From assembly GCF_042096055.1 (NCBI RefSeq), contig NZ_JBELMH010000005.1:16689-80688 (forward strand): a stretch of 64,000 bases of DNA, read 5' to 3'. Positions 43,414 to 51,352 of this stretch are shown here, one piece after another. The DNA comes from Citreimonas sp042096055 (lineage in GTDB: Bacteria; Pseudomonadota; Alphaproteobacteria; Rhodobacterales; Rhodobacteraceae). A model generated the notes under the pieces. The model ran no database searches. It was not told the origin of the DNA and saw nothing but the letters and a program-made list of their open reading frames with translations. Positions within the stretch are counted from its first letter, which is position 1. Each line of letters starts with the position of its first letter. The position numbers were made by a program, and so were the translations under genes.

Positions 43414-44310
43414 TCAACCATGCCTGCCCAGACCAGTTCCGTGCTTCACCTCGTTGCGAACCTGGCCCCAGGCCAGCAGTGTGAAGATGGCCGTGCCGCC
43501 GATCACGTTGCCGGCCAAGACCGGAAGGAAGAAGCCCAGCACGCCGACGCCGATGCCGATCTCGCCGATCATCAGCAGGTATCCCATCTCGACCGAGCCG
43601 GCGATGATGTGGGTGAAGTCGCCCACCGCGATCAGCCAGGTGAAGGTCAGCACGATGAAGAAGGCGTTGCCCTCGGCCGAGGGCATCATCCAAACGATGG
43701 CAGCCACCAGCATCCCGGCCGGCAGCGCGCGGACGAAGCTTTCGCCGGGCGCCATCTCGACCGCGTGTTTCGAGATCTGCACGAACGCATCCTTGACCTC
43801 GGGGCTGATGACGGGCGTCTGCGACAGGAAGCCGGCCGCGATCATCGTGCCCACCACGTTCGCCGCCAGCACGACGCCCCACAGGCGCAGCATGTCCATC
43901 AGGCATTGCCGTTCGGGCCGCGCGATGACCGGCAGGACGGTTGTGATCGTGTTCTCGGTGAACAGCTGCATCCGGCCGAAGATGACCACGATGAAGCCGA
44001 GGCTGTAGCCGAAATTCTCGAGCAGGAAGGACGACGGCTGGTTTGGCAGATGCCGGCGCAGGATCGCCTCGCCCAGCACAGACAGGCCCATCAGGATGCC
44101 CGCCGCCGTAGCCGAGAAGATCAGCGAACTCATCGGCCGGCGCAGCTCTTCCTCGCCGTCGCGGCGCACGACCTCGTAGATCAGCCGCGCCGACAGCCGC
44201 GTCGCGTTCGAGACCGAGTCTTCCTCGCGGTCGTGGCGGACCGCGTTGTCGTTGTCGCGCGGATCGGCGTTGCCGGATTCCGGCGTACCTTCGGAACCGT
44301 CGGGGCTCAT
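43414..44310 (-). CDS. Formate/nitrite transporter (FNT) family channel
   Basis: 298 residues. A hydrophilic N-terminus (about 55 residues) precedes six helices with FNT features: FSATAAGILMGLS in TM1, LFTENTITTVLPV (typically LFTxN), AANVVGTMIAAG, and GNVIGGTAIFTLLAWGQVRNE in TM6. A pentameric channel for formate, nitrite or hydrosulfide. GAGGAG precedes the ATG at 44310. A GGTT-variant EcfG-like site lies about 180 bases upstream. The 346-base region 44311-44656 otherwise shows no gene. Confidence 0.88.
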   Translation of the reverse strand: MSPDGSEGTPESGNADPRDNDNAVRHDREEDSVSNATRLSARLIYEVVRRDGEEELRRPMSSLIFSATAAGILMGLSVLGEAILRRHLPNQPSSFLLENFGYSLGFIVVIFGRMQLFTENTITTVLPVIARPERQCLMDMLRLWGVVLAANVVGTMIAAGFLSQTPVISPEVKDAFVQISKHAVEMAPGESFVRALPAGMLVAAIVWMMPSAEGNAFFIVLTFTWLIAVGDFTHIIAGSVEMGYLLMIGEIGIGVGVLGFFLPVLAGNVIGGTAIFTLLAWGQVRNEVKHGTGLGRHG

Positions 44311-44489
44311 GGCTTTCTCCTCGCGAGGGGGTGTCGCGGACGGCGCGGCGTGGCGGCGAACCGGCGTTCGCTCGGGTCGGTGGTGTCGACGAACATCTTC
44401 GGGCTCCGTGGCGGGGCGCGGGGCCCCTCTTGCGTCGGGCCAGGAGGCCCCGGCCGGCATGCGCGACCGTCGCGCGCCGTTCGCAGTGA

Positions 44490-44515
44490 AACCCGCCGGG
44501 CGTGGCAGGGGTTCC
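44490..44515 (-). promoter_or_regulatory. EcfG-like promoter (GGTT variant) for the FNT-SDR-GH13 genes
   Basis: Minus strand GGAAC (44515-44511), 17-base spacer, GGTT (44493-44490). The leader would be unusually long (about 170 bases), so confidence is modest. Confidence 0.4.
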
Positions 44516-44559
44516 CATGCCGGCGCGTCACTCGGGCGCGTGGGGGGCGCCGCCGCGCC

Positions 44560-44585
44560 GGAACTTGCGCGCCCGCGTCCGCGTT
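44560..44585 (+). promoter_or_regulatory. EcfG-type promoter
   Basis: GGAAC (44560-44564), 17-base spacer, CGTT (44582-44585), before the two-gene unit starting at 44657. Confidence 0.75.
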
Positions 44586-44656
44586 TAGACGTCGACGTGA
44601 AGGTGCCGGCCGCGCAGGTTCGGCACCGGCCCACTGGCACGAACAGGCCGAGGACG

Positions 44657-44998
44657 ATGACCATCATGGCTTCCGAAACCCAGAAACCGGACCTGACACC
44701 GCCCCGCGACGTGGCCGATGCCGCGGCGCACGGGCTAGACCTTCGGCGCCGCTTCAAGCGCGGCGGGACGAACGTCGGCGTCGCCCGCGCCCGCGACCTG
44801 TCGAACCGGCGCAACCTGTCGCCCGACACGATCCGGCGCATGACCGCCTATTTCAAGCGGCACGCCGTCGACAAGGACGCGTCGGGCTTCGGTGACGACG
44901 ACGATCCGTCGGCCGGCTACGTGGCATGGCTGCTCTGGGGCGGCGATCGCGGCCGCGAGTGGGCCGAGAAGAAGGCCCGCGAACTCGACGACGCCTGA
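44657..44998 (+). CDS. Small conserved protein with LLWGGD...W motif
   Basis: 113 residues (a second in-frame ATG is at 44666). Basic N-terminal half (FKRGGTNVGVARARDLSNRR) followed by NLSPDTIRRMTAYFKRHAVDK and WLLWGGDRGREWAEKKA. This architecture recurs in alphaproteobacterial phage and genomic proteins, but I do not recall a named function. Possibly nucleic-acid binding given the charge. Exact EcfG-type promoter upstream; 19 bases before the PRC-barrel gene. Confidence 0.7.
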   Translation: MTIMASETQKPDLTPPRDVADAAAHGLDLRRRFKRGGTNVGVARARDLSNRRNLSPDTIRRMTAYFKRHAVDKDASGFGDDDDPSAGYVAWLLWGGDRGREWAEKKARELDDA

Positions 44999-45017
44999 AC
45001 CGGCCAAGGGGGCCCCG

Positions 45018-45728
45018 ATGCTGCAATCCTTCCAAGACCTGATGAACCGCAGCCTGTCGACCGACGGCGGCAAGGCGAAACTGCGCGAGGCGTTCTTCGA
45101 TCCCGGTTCCGGGCTGGTTCGCTATCTCGCCGTCGAGATCGGCGGTTGGCTCGACACGACCGAGGTTCTGGTCGAGGCCGATCGCCTGGCGCCGCCGCAA
45201 GAGGAGGGCCAGGCCTGGACGCTGCGGATCGCCGAGGCCGACCTCGAAGCCGCTCCGCGCTGGCATGAGGGCATGGCCGAGGACCGCGTCGACCTACGCG
45301 CCTGGCCGCCGGTGCTGGTGGGGCCTTTCGGGTCGACCTATTCGCCGCTTCTGATGTTCGAGCAGATGATCGCCGAACAGCGCGAACACGAATTGCCGCC
45401 CGCCCCCGACGGCGACAAGCTGGTCCGCCCGCTGGAGGAGATCGGAAGCTGGATGGGTCTGCCCGCCTTCTGCACCGACGGCGAGATCGGCACCGTCGCC
45501 GACCTGCTGTTCGAGACCGGCACCCACCGGGTCGTGAGCGTTGCCATCGCGCCCAAGACGGCGGTGTCGTCGCACAGCGACGACGAGGAAGCTTCGGACG
45601 GCACGACGGGCATGGACGACCACGGCCGGATTCGCCTGCCGCTAACGGGCCTGCGCCACCGCCCCAAGCAGGGCACGCATCTGGTGTTCGACACCAGCCT
45701 GGAGGCGCTGAACCTGGACCCGGCCTGA
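45018..45728 (+). CDS. PRC-barrel domain protein (cytoplasmic, two repeats)
   Basis: 236 residues. Two beta-rich modules resemble PRC-barrels: the first at about 30-65 (GLVRYLAVEIGGWLDTTEV), the second at about 147-230 (IGTVADLLFETGTHRVVSVAIAP, ending at LPLTGLRHRPKQGTHLVFD). No signal peptide. PRC-barrels occur in stress and photosynthetic proteins and bind proteins or membranes. Co-transcribed with the LLWGGD gene from an exact EcfG-type promoter. Confidence 0.75.
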   Translation: MLQSFQDLMNRSLSTDGGKAKLREAFFDPGSGLVRYLAVEIGGWLDTTEVLVEADRLAPPQEEGQAWTLRIAEADLEAAPRWHEGMAEDRVDLRAWPPVLVGPFGSTYSPLLMFEQMIAEQREHELPPAPDGDKLVRPLEEIGSWMGLPAFCTDGEIGTVADLLFETGTHRVVSVAIAPKTAVSSHSDDEEASDGTTGMDDHGRIRLPLTGLRHRPKQGTHLVFDTSLEALNLDPA

Positions 45729-45760
45729 CGGCCGACTTCGAACCCTATTGGCAACAAAAA

Positions 45761-45787
45761 ACCCCGCGGAAGATAATCCCGCGGGGT
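45761..45787 (-). terminator. Rho-independent terminator after csbD
   Basis: Nine-base stem ACCCCGCGG / CCGCGGGGT around 45761-45787; minus-strand T-run follows. It may also end the convergent PRC-barrel transcript. Confidence 0.8.
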
Positions 45788-45811
45788 TCTTGATGTCGAT
45801 CGGCAGACGCC

Positions 45812-46015
45812 TCAGGAGGCGTGGGTGCGCGACCAGTCGTCGACTTCGCGCTCGGCGTCGTCCTTCGAGCGGCCATAGCGCTCCTGCACGGCGCCGACCA
45901 GCTTGTCGCGGTCGCCTTCGATCGTGCGCAGGTCGTCGTCGGTCAGCTTGCCCCACTGACGCTTGGCCTCGCCCTGCATCTGCGTCCATTGGCCTTTGAT
46001 CTGGTCCCAGTTCAT
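45812..46015 (-). CDS. CsbD-family stress protein
   Basis: 67 residues. NWDQIKGQWTQMQGEAKRQW at the start and GAVQERYGRSKDDAEREVDDW at the end match the CsbD four-helix pattern. The family was defined by B. subtilis CsbD, a general-stress protein. AAGGAGG lies before the ATG at 46015. Exact EcfG-type promoter and a clean terminator make it a monocistronic stress gene. Confidence 0.92.
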   Translation of the reverse strand: MNWDQIKGQWTQMQGEAKRQWGKLTDDDLRTIEGDRDKLVGAVQERYGRSKDDAEREVDDWSRTHAS

Positions 46016-46048
46016 GGGTGCCTCCTTGGCTTTGTCGTTCAGTGACAA

Positions 46049-46073
46049 AACGTCTGGCCGGCGCCCGAGTTCC
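46049..46073 (-). promoter_or_regulatory. EcfG-type promoter of csbD-like gene
   Basis: Minus strand GGAAC (46073-46069), 16-base spacer, CGTT (46052-46049). It abuts the stop codon of the phospholipase-D-like gene, so csbD is also the tail of that operon. Confidence 0.8.
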
Positions 46074-46078
46074 TGTCG

Positions 46079-47677
46079 TCAGACCATCGATTCCGGAATG
46101 CCGGGCAGCGGGCGACCGATCTTCTGCGCGGGCGCGCGGTCGTGCGTCACCAGGAAACCGCGCCGGTCGTGCGGCGCGCAGGACAGGTTGTCGCCGCAGC
46201 GGCGCCGCCAACTCGCGGCGGCCTTCCCGGGCAGGTGAAACGCGTCCTCGGGCGTCTCGCACAACCAATGGCAGAACGCGCGGTGACGCAGATACCGGAC
46301 CGTTTCGGGGTTCTCGATCATCACGCCGGCCTCGGTGTCCCAGTTGAAGCTGCGCCCGTTGAGATTGGCCGAGGACACGATCGCGCTGGTGGTGTCGAAG
46401 ATCGACACCTTGGCGTGCACGTAGATGATCGGCGATCCGGCGCTGGTGTCGCGGCCGTCCTGGTCGATCGTCTCGGGCCGGACGGGCGAGCCCATCGCGA
46501 TCCGGTCGCCGAAGGCGTCCTCGAGAATGCCGAGGCATTTCGCCTGCAGGTACTCGCCGTACTTCGCGTCGGCCCCGGTGTTGCCGTAGAAGGCGATATC
46601 CTCGGGTGCTGCGGGCAGGATCAGGATCACCTCGAGCTCGGGGTTGTTGCGCCCGGCGGCCGCCAGTTCCTGCGCGAGGCCCGTGTCGCGGAAGAACTGC
46701 GTCTCGAGATAGATCAGCTTCTCCGCCCGCCGGACCTGCGCCAGATGCGCGTCGCGCAGCGCGGTGACGAGCGGCTTGGGCCCGATGAACGGCATCGTCA
46801 CCTTGCGCTTGCGCGACAGGGTCAGCAGCAGGTCATGGCTCGGCTCGGGCTTGCGCAGGCCGGCCGTGACGTCGAGGAACGTCTCGAGATGCCGCTGCGC
46901 CTCTTCGACGTAGCCGCGATCGGTCGTCATCACCTGCACATCGTGCCAGGTCTCGTCGCGGCTGCGGTGGTGGCCCTTGTCGTCGTAGCGCCGTTCGTTC
47001 AGGTCCAGCCCGCCGACGCACAGCGTCTCGCGGTCGAAGACGGCGATCTTCTGGTGGTGGGTCGCGGGCAGCATGTCGGCCGGAGGCCAGTGCGTGGCCT
47101 TCAGGTACCCGTCACGGTCGCGCTTCACGTGGGTGCGCAGGCCGGGCATCGTCGCGAGGATCTGCTCGCGCTCTATCAGGGGCTTTTCGTTCAGGCCGGC
47201 CAGGATGCGCTTCAGCCGCCGGCGCACGAAGGGCCACAGAACCAGCCGCAGCGGCCGGCCCACCCGCGACGGGTGGATTGCGGCCGTCACCTTCAGCGGC
47301 GCGTCGGGACCCGCCGCCTCGGACGCTGCAACGAAGGCACGCATGGATTTCCACGTTGTGCCGTGCAGTTCGGCCGTCATGATCGGGTCGAAATCCGACA
47401 GCACCATATTCAGCCGGACGCCGCGTCGCAGCGTATGCACGATCAGGTCGAACCAGGTAGAGCCGATTTCCTTGGCCTCGGGCGTGCGCAGCTTGGTTGC
47501 CAGGTCGAAGATGCGGTAGCTGGCCCAGATCTCGTGGCGCGCGTTCAGGAAGGCGCGCTCCATCTCGGGATAGACCTCGGCCGCGGTGATGAGGACCCTC
47601 ACGTCGCTCGGGGGCTCGGTCTGTTGATCCGGATTCACGGGCGTCCTCTGGGCGGCTGGGGGAGTATCGAATGACAT
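46079..47677 (-). CDS. Phospholipase D-like (HKD) family protein in the GSR operon
   Basis: 532 residues with two HKD motifs: HHQKIAVFD (about 212-220) and VHAKVSIFD (about 430-438), each followed by the matching downstream elements. Resembles cardiolipin-synthase/PLD-type transphosphatidylases but has no membrane helices or signal peptide. The ATG at 47677 is preferred (GAGCGGG upstream). A TTG at 47686 would overlap the kinase stop as TTGA. It lies directly behind the sensor kinase in the nepR-ecfG operon. A role in phospholipid remodelling during stress is inferred. Confidence 0.85.
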   Translation of the reverse strand: MSFDTPPAAQRTPVNPDQQTEPPSDVRVLITAAEVYPEMERAFLNARHEIWASYRIFDLATKLRTPEAKEIGSTWFDLIVHTLRRGVRLNMVLSDFDPIMTAELHGTTWKSMRAFVAASEAAGPDAPLKVTAAIHPSRVGRPLRLVLWPFVRRRLKRILAGLNEKPLIEREQILATMPGLRTHVKRDRDGYLKATHWPPADMLPATHHQKIAVFDRETLCVGGLDLNERRYDDKGHHRSRDETWHDVQVMTTDRGYVEEAQRHLETFLDVTAGLRKPEPSHDLLLTLSRKRKVTMPFIGPKPLVTALRDAHLAQVRRAEKLIYLETQFFRDTGLAQELAAAGRNNPELEVILILPAAPEDIAFYGNTGADAKYGEYLQAKCLGILEDAFGDRIAMGSPVRPETIDQDGRDTSAGSPIIYVHAKVSIFDTTSAIVSSANLNGRSFNWDTEAGVMIENPETVRYLRHRAFCHWLCETPEDAFHLPGKAAASWRRRCGDNLSCAPHDRRGFLVTHDRAPAQKIGRPLPGIPESMV

Positions 47678-47682
47678 CCCGC

Positions 47683-49482
47683 TCAACGGGTCGGCGGCGT
47701 CGAAGGTTCCGGCAGCGGCGCGGGTTCGTCCTCGGAGGGCTCGAACGGCGCCGGCGCGAAGGTCACGCGCACGATGAACCGGTCCTCGCGGCTTTCCTCT
47801 TCCAGCCGCGCCTCGAGCTGCGACGCGAAGGCCGCGATCAGCTGCCGGCCAAGCCCGGTGCCGTCGTTCGGGCGCTTCTCGGCCGAAACGGTGTTCTCGA
47901 TCGTCAGGGTAGCGCGCCTGTCATCGCCCTGCCCACTCAGCGCGAGCTTCACCAGGATGCGGAACGTCCCGGTCTCGTCGGGGCCGCCGTACTTGAAGGC
48001 GTTCACCACCGCCTCGGTCGCCAGCATCGCCAGCGGCCCGGCCTGGTCGGGCATCAGCGTCACCGGGTCCAGCTCGCGCACGAGGTCGGCACCGCCCCGG
48101 TCGTCCGAGCCCATGGTGGCCAGTTGCGCCACGATGTCGCCCAGCAGCACGTCGACCCGCAGACGGGTCAGCGACGGCTCCTGGTAGAGCGCCTGGTGCA
48201 CCGAGGCGAGGCTGGCGACGCGGTCCTGGAACTGCCGCAGGGCATAGCGGGCCTCGTCGCTGCCGATCTTGCGGACCTGCATGTTGATGATCGAAGACAT
48301 CAGCTGAAGGTTGTTCTTCACCCGGTGGTGGACTTCCTTCAGCAGGATCTCGCGCTCGCGCAGCGAGTTCTCGAGGTCCGCCTCGTCGCGGATGATCTGC
48401 GTCGCCATTCGCTCGAAAGCGTCGTCGATGTCGCGGATCTCGGTCGGGGCGTGGCGGCTGTCGGCGGGGCGATAGATGCGGCGGATATCGGCGAAGCTGC
48501 GCATCCGGCGGCCCAGCGCGTTGACGTGGCGCAGCACCAACTGGTTCAGCGCCAGCAGCGCCACCAGCATTGTCACAGCCCACATGATCAGCGGAAAGCC
48601 CAGCGTGGCGCCAAGGAACCAAGCGCTGCCCGAGGCGCCGCGCGCGACCGGGCTCCAGCTGCCGAGCGCGTAGGCCCGGCCCGGCACGATCGGCGCCACG
48701 GCAAAGACGCGTTCTTCCCCGCCGGGGGTCGGCGCCTCGAACGTGACCGGGGGCGAGCCGACGAGATCGCGCAGCGCCACCCCGAGCGGCATGTTCTGCC
48801 CCACGGACGTTTCGGGACCCGACGATGTCAGGATCTCGCCTGCCTGGTTGAAGGTGACGACGGTCGCCTGCTGATCCGGCTCGGCCGCCGCGTCGAAGCC
48901 CAGCCCCGCGACCGGGAAGGACAGCACGATATACCCGACGAAGCCGTCCTGCGGGTCCATGACGGGCTCGGAGACGACGATGACCGGCTGGTCGCTTACG
49001 GCGCCCCGCGCGTTGAACATGATCGACGGCGTGACCGTCTCGAACATCCGGATCGCCTCGGTGCGGTTCGAGAAGTCTTGGATCTCGTCCGTCGTGTTGC
49101 AGCGGGCGATCATGTCGGTGCGCACGAGGCCGATGAACGCCAGGCGCGGGTTGTCGCGCGCGGTGCGGGCCAACAGCGCCTCGCATCCCGTCATGTCCGG
49201 CTCCAGCGCCTCGAACGCACCGGCGAGCGTCTGGGCGACACCTATCGTGGTGTGGATGGCTTCGCGCTCGGGGGCGACGATGGCGCTGGTCTGGGCCAGC
49301 AGCGTATTGGCGAAGATCTCGGAGCTGTTCTCCATCGCGCGCCAGGTCTGCGCGATCACGACGATCCCGATCGGCAACAGCGCCAGCGTCAGCAGCAGCG
49401 CAACCCGCATGAGCAGGCTGTCACGCCGCCGCCTCGACGCATAACCGGTCTCGCGCGCCCGGAGAAGCCCGGGATCGGTCAC
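47683..49482 (-). CDS. Membrane histidine kinase of the HWE/HisKA_2 class, GSR sensor
   Basis: 599 residues. Transmembrane helix 1 (about 24-45), a periplasmic Cache-like sensor (about 46-285), transmembrane helix 2 (about 287-312), a HAMP-like stretch, and the HisKA_2 phospho-acceptor region LLKEVHHRVKNNLQLMSS (H385 or H386). The ATPase domain has a VVNAFKYGG N-box and GTGLGRQLI. Starts with GTG immediately after the ecfG TAG. Kinases of this class phosphorylate PhyR in the alphaproteobacterial GSR, and the linkage supports that. The Pro/Glu-rich tail has no assigned role. Confidence 0.9.
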   Translation of the reverse strand: MTDPGLLRARETGYASRRRRDSLLMRVALLLTLALLPIGIVVIAQTWRAMENSSEIFANTLLAQTSAIVAPEREAIHTTIGVAQTLAGAFEALEPDMTGCEALLARTARDNPRLAFIGLVRTDMIARCNTTDEIQDFSNRTEAIRMFETVTPSIMFNARGAVSDQPVIVVSEPVMDPQDGFVGYIVLSFPVAGLGFDAAAEPDQQATVVTFNQAGEILTSSGPETSVGQNMPLGVALRDLVGSPPVTFEAPTPGGEERVFAVAPIVPGRAYALGSWSPVARGASGSAWFLGATLGFPLIMWAVTMLVALLALNQLVLRHVNALGRRMRSFADIRRIYRPADSRHAPTEIRDIDDAFERMATQIIRDEADLENSLREREILLKEVHHRVKNNLQLMSSIINMQVRKIGSDEARYALRQFQDRVASLASVHQALYQEPSLTRLRVDVLLGDIVAQLATMGSDDRGGADLVRELDPVTLMPDQAGPLAMLATEAVVNAFKYGGPDETGTFRILVKLALSGQGDDRRATLTIENTVSAEKRPNDGTGLGRQLIAAFASQLEARLEEESREDRFIVRVTFAPAPFEPSEDEPAPLPEPSTPPTR

Positions 49483-50064
49483 CTACCAGGTCCTTGGATT
49501 TCGAGCCAGAACTGCCACGGTTGCCGCGTCGGTAAGCTCGAGCTCCTCGTTCTTCTCGAACCCCATGGCCACGGCCAATTGCGCGCGTCCGCGGCTGGCC
49601 CGGCTCTTGATCGTGCCGATCGCGCAGCCGCACATTTCGGCGGCTTCTTCGTAGGAAAAGCCCTGAGCGCCCACCAGAACCAGCGCCTCGCGCTGGTCGG
49701 CCGGCAGCGCATCGAACGCCTTGCGGAAGTCGTTCAGCGCCAGGTGACCGTCATGCGCGGGCTTCTGCGCGATCATGCGGGCCATCTCGCCGTCGCTGTC
49801 GGAATACTCGCGCTGGGCCTTGCGGCGTTCGGAATAGAACGTGTTGCGCAGGATCGTGAACAGCCAAGCGCGCATGTTGGTGCCGCGTTCGAACTTGTCG
49901 ATATTGGACCACGCCTTGACCACCGTCTCCTGGACGAGGTCGTCGGCGCGTGCCAGGTCCCGCGTCAGGGACATGGCGAAGGCTCGCATCGACTTGAGAT
50001 GCAGCACAATCTCTTCGCGCGGGTCCATCGAACCCGCGTCATCACCCGCGCGTTCATGATTCAT
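49483..50064 (-). CDS. ecfG: ECF sigma factor EcfG, general stress response
   Basis: 193 residues. Sigma2 region (LARADDLVQETVVKAWSNIDKF, with the FERGTNMRAWLFTILRNTFY core) and sigma4 helix-turn-helix (GFSYEEAAEMCGCAIGTIKSR). The group is EcfG (ECF15 type) by its partnership with NepR and PhyR. Directs RNA polymerase to GGAAC-N16/17-CGTT promoters. Starts four bases into the nepR stop (ATGA). Held inactive by NepR until phosphorylated PhyR titrates NepR away. Confidence 0.95.
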   Translation of the reverse strand: MNHERAGDDAGSMDPREEIVLHLKSMRAFAMSLTRDLARADDLVQETVVKAWSNIDKFERGTNMRAWLFTILRNTFYSERRKAQREYSDSDGEMARMIAQKPAHDGHLALNDFRKAFDALPADQREALVLVGAQGFSYEEAAEMCGCAIGTIKSRASRGRAQLAVAMGFEKNEELELTDAATVAVLARNPRTW

Positions 50065-50249
50065 GTGTTGCCGTCTTTCTTCTGATCCTGTTCGCGCAGC
50101 TTGCGCAGCAAGTCCGTGAAGCGGTCCGGCACCTCGTCGTCGATCAGTCCGTCATAGACCCGCCGGAGGTTCTCGTTGATCGGATCGGCCTCGTGTCGCC
50201 TGCCGGTGCGATCGGTGTCCCGTTCTTTCATGAGTGAAGCCAATTCCAT
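50061..50249 (-). CDS. nepR: NepR anti-sigma factor
   Basis: 62 residues from ATG 50249 (56 from ATG 50231). Core INENLRRVYDGLIDDEVPDRFTDLLRKL is the NepR family signature that binds both EcfG and phospho-PhyR; I quote it here only in parts: INENLRRVYDGL and PDRFTDLLRKL. The longer frame to 50354 is excluded because it would run through the nepR promoter at 50289-50313. Neither candidate start has a good Shine-Dalgarno. Confidence 0.88.
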   Translation of the reverse strand: MELASLMKERDTDRTGRRHEADPINENLRRVYDGLIDDEVPDRFTDLLRKLREQDQKKDGNT

Positions 50250-50281
50250 TCGCCGTGCCCGCTTTTTGTCATCGCCTGTAT

Positions 50282-50307
50282 GGAACCGAACGCGGGCATG
50301 TTGGGTT
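50282..50307 (+). promoter_or_regulatory. EcfG-like promoter (GGTT variant) of phyR
   Basis: GGAAC (50282-50286), 17-base spacer, GGTT (50304-50307), 41 bases before the phyR ATG. It physically overlaps the nepR promoter on the other strand. Confidence 0.6.
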
Positions 50308-50313
50308 TGTTCC
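50289..50313 (-). promoter_or_regulatory. EcfG-type promoter of nepR-ecfG-kinase operon
   Basis: Minus strand GGAAC (50313-50309), 16-base spacer, CGTT (50292-50289). Exact consensus, implying positive autoregulation by EcfG. Confidence 0.85.
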
Positions 50314-50347
50314 GAAGATTTAATGGGGTCGGGGGGTACCACAAACG

Positions 50348-51154
50348 ATGTCAAATTTGAACGAAGGTCTTTCCGACCGGCTTGCGCGTCACCTGCCCTT
50401 CCTGCGCCGGTATGCGCGGGCGCTGACGGGCACGCAATCCTCGGGCGACGCCTATGCGGTGGCCACGCTTGAGGCGGTGCTGCAGGACCGGTCGGTGCTC
50501 AAGGAGGGGCTCGAGCCGCGCGTGGCGCTGTTCCGGGCGTTCCACATGATCTGGACCAGTGCCGGCACGCCGGTCGAGGCGTCGGACACGACGCTGGAAC
50601 GGGCCGCGCAGAACCACCTCAACCATCTGACGCCGAACTCGCGCGAGGCGCTGCTGCTGAACACGATCGAGTCGTTCACCACGCACGAGATCGGGCAGAT
50701 CATGGACATCAGCACCGACGAGGCGCGCGAGATCATCGACATCGCCCACCACGAGATGCACGACAGCGTGTCGGGCAAGGTGCTGGTGATCGAGGACGAG
50801 GCGATCATCGCGATGGACATCCGCGCCATCGTCACGTCGATGGGCCACCATGTCACGGGGGTGGGCCAGACGCACCGCAAGGCGGTCGAGCTGGGCTTGC
50901 AGGATTATCCGGACCTGATCCTCGCCGATATCCAGCTGGCGGACAATTCGTCGGGGATCGACGCGGTCAAGGAGCTGCTCCAGACGGTGGGCAACATCCC
51001 GGTGATCTTCATCACCGCCTTCCCCGAGCGGCTGCTGACCGGCGACCGGCCCGAGCCGGCCTTCATCATCCCCAAGCCCTACTCCGAGCGACAGGTGAAA
51101 TCGGCGGTCAGCCAGGCGATGTTCTTCTCGTCGACCGAGACGCTGTCGGCCTGA
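50348..51154 (+). CDS. phyR: PhyR, sigma-like response regulator of the general stress response
   Basis: 268 residues. The N-terminal sigma-mimic domain (about 1-140, with sigma4-like IGQIMDISTDEAREIIDIAHHEM) is followed by a receiver domain with acidic E149/D150, phospho-acceptor D194 (ILADIQL), T223 (FITAFP) and K243 (IPKPYS). When phosphorylated it binds NepR and frees EcfG. Divergent from nepR-ecfG, the standard arrangement. The receiver's FITAFP differs from the FATGUY-type motif of the separate regulator at 20486. Confidence 0.96.
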   Translation: MSNLNEGLSDRLARHLPFLRRYARALTGTQSSGDAYAVATLEAVLQDRSVLKEGLEPRVALFRAFHMIWTSAGTPVEASDTTLERAAQNHLNHLTPNSREALLLNTIESFTTHEIGQIMDISTDEAREIIDIAHHEMHDSVSGKVLVIEDEAIIAMDIRAIVTSMGHHVTGVGQTHRKAVELGLQDYPDLILADIQLADNSSGIDAVKELLQTVGNIPVIFITAFPERLLTGDRPEPAFIIPKPYSERQVKSAVSQAMFFSSTETLSA

Positions 51155-51159
51155 AATTG

Positions 51160-51182
51160 GCATGTCCCACGATGGGACATGC
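51160..51182. repeat. Perfect 10-bp inverted repeat just after phyR
   Basis: GCATGTCCCA (51160-51169), CGA loop, TGGGACATGC (51173-51182), starting five bases after the phyR stop. No T-run follows, so it may be a factor-dependent terminator, an mRNA-stabilising hairpin or an operator. Confidence 0.6.
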
Positions 51183-51352
51183 ATGCGCCCACGTGATTTC
51201 AATGGGTTACAGAGACGGATTCAGATCCTTTTAACGAAAGGCACGCGCTGCGGCGGGTGCCGTTCGCGTTTCTGGATGATGGCTTGAAGAAGCGGAACGG
51301 GTGACCGAAGCTGGTCGGGACAGCCGACAGGACGAATGCCGGAACCCGCGCG

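Noticed and set aside
42218..44518. 766-codon minus-strand frame spanning GH13, SDR and FNT
   Set aside because: Out of frame with three well-supported genes; composition is that of a frame shadow.
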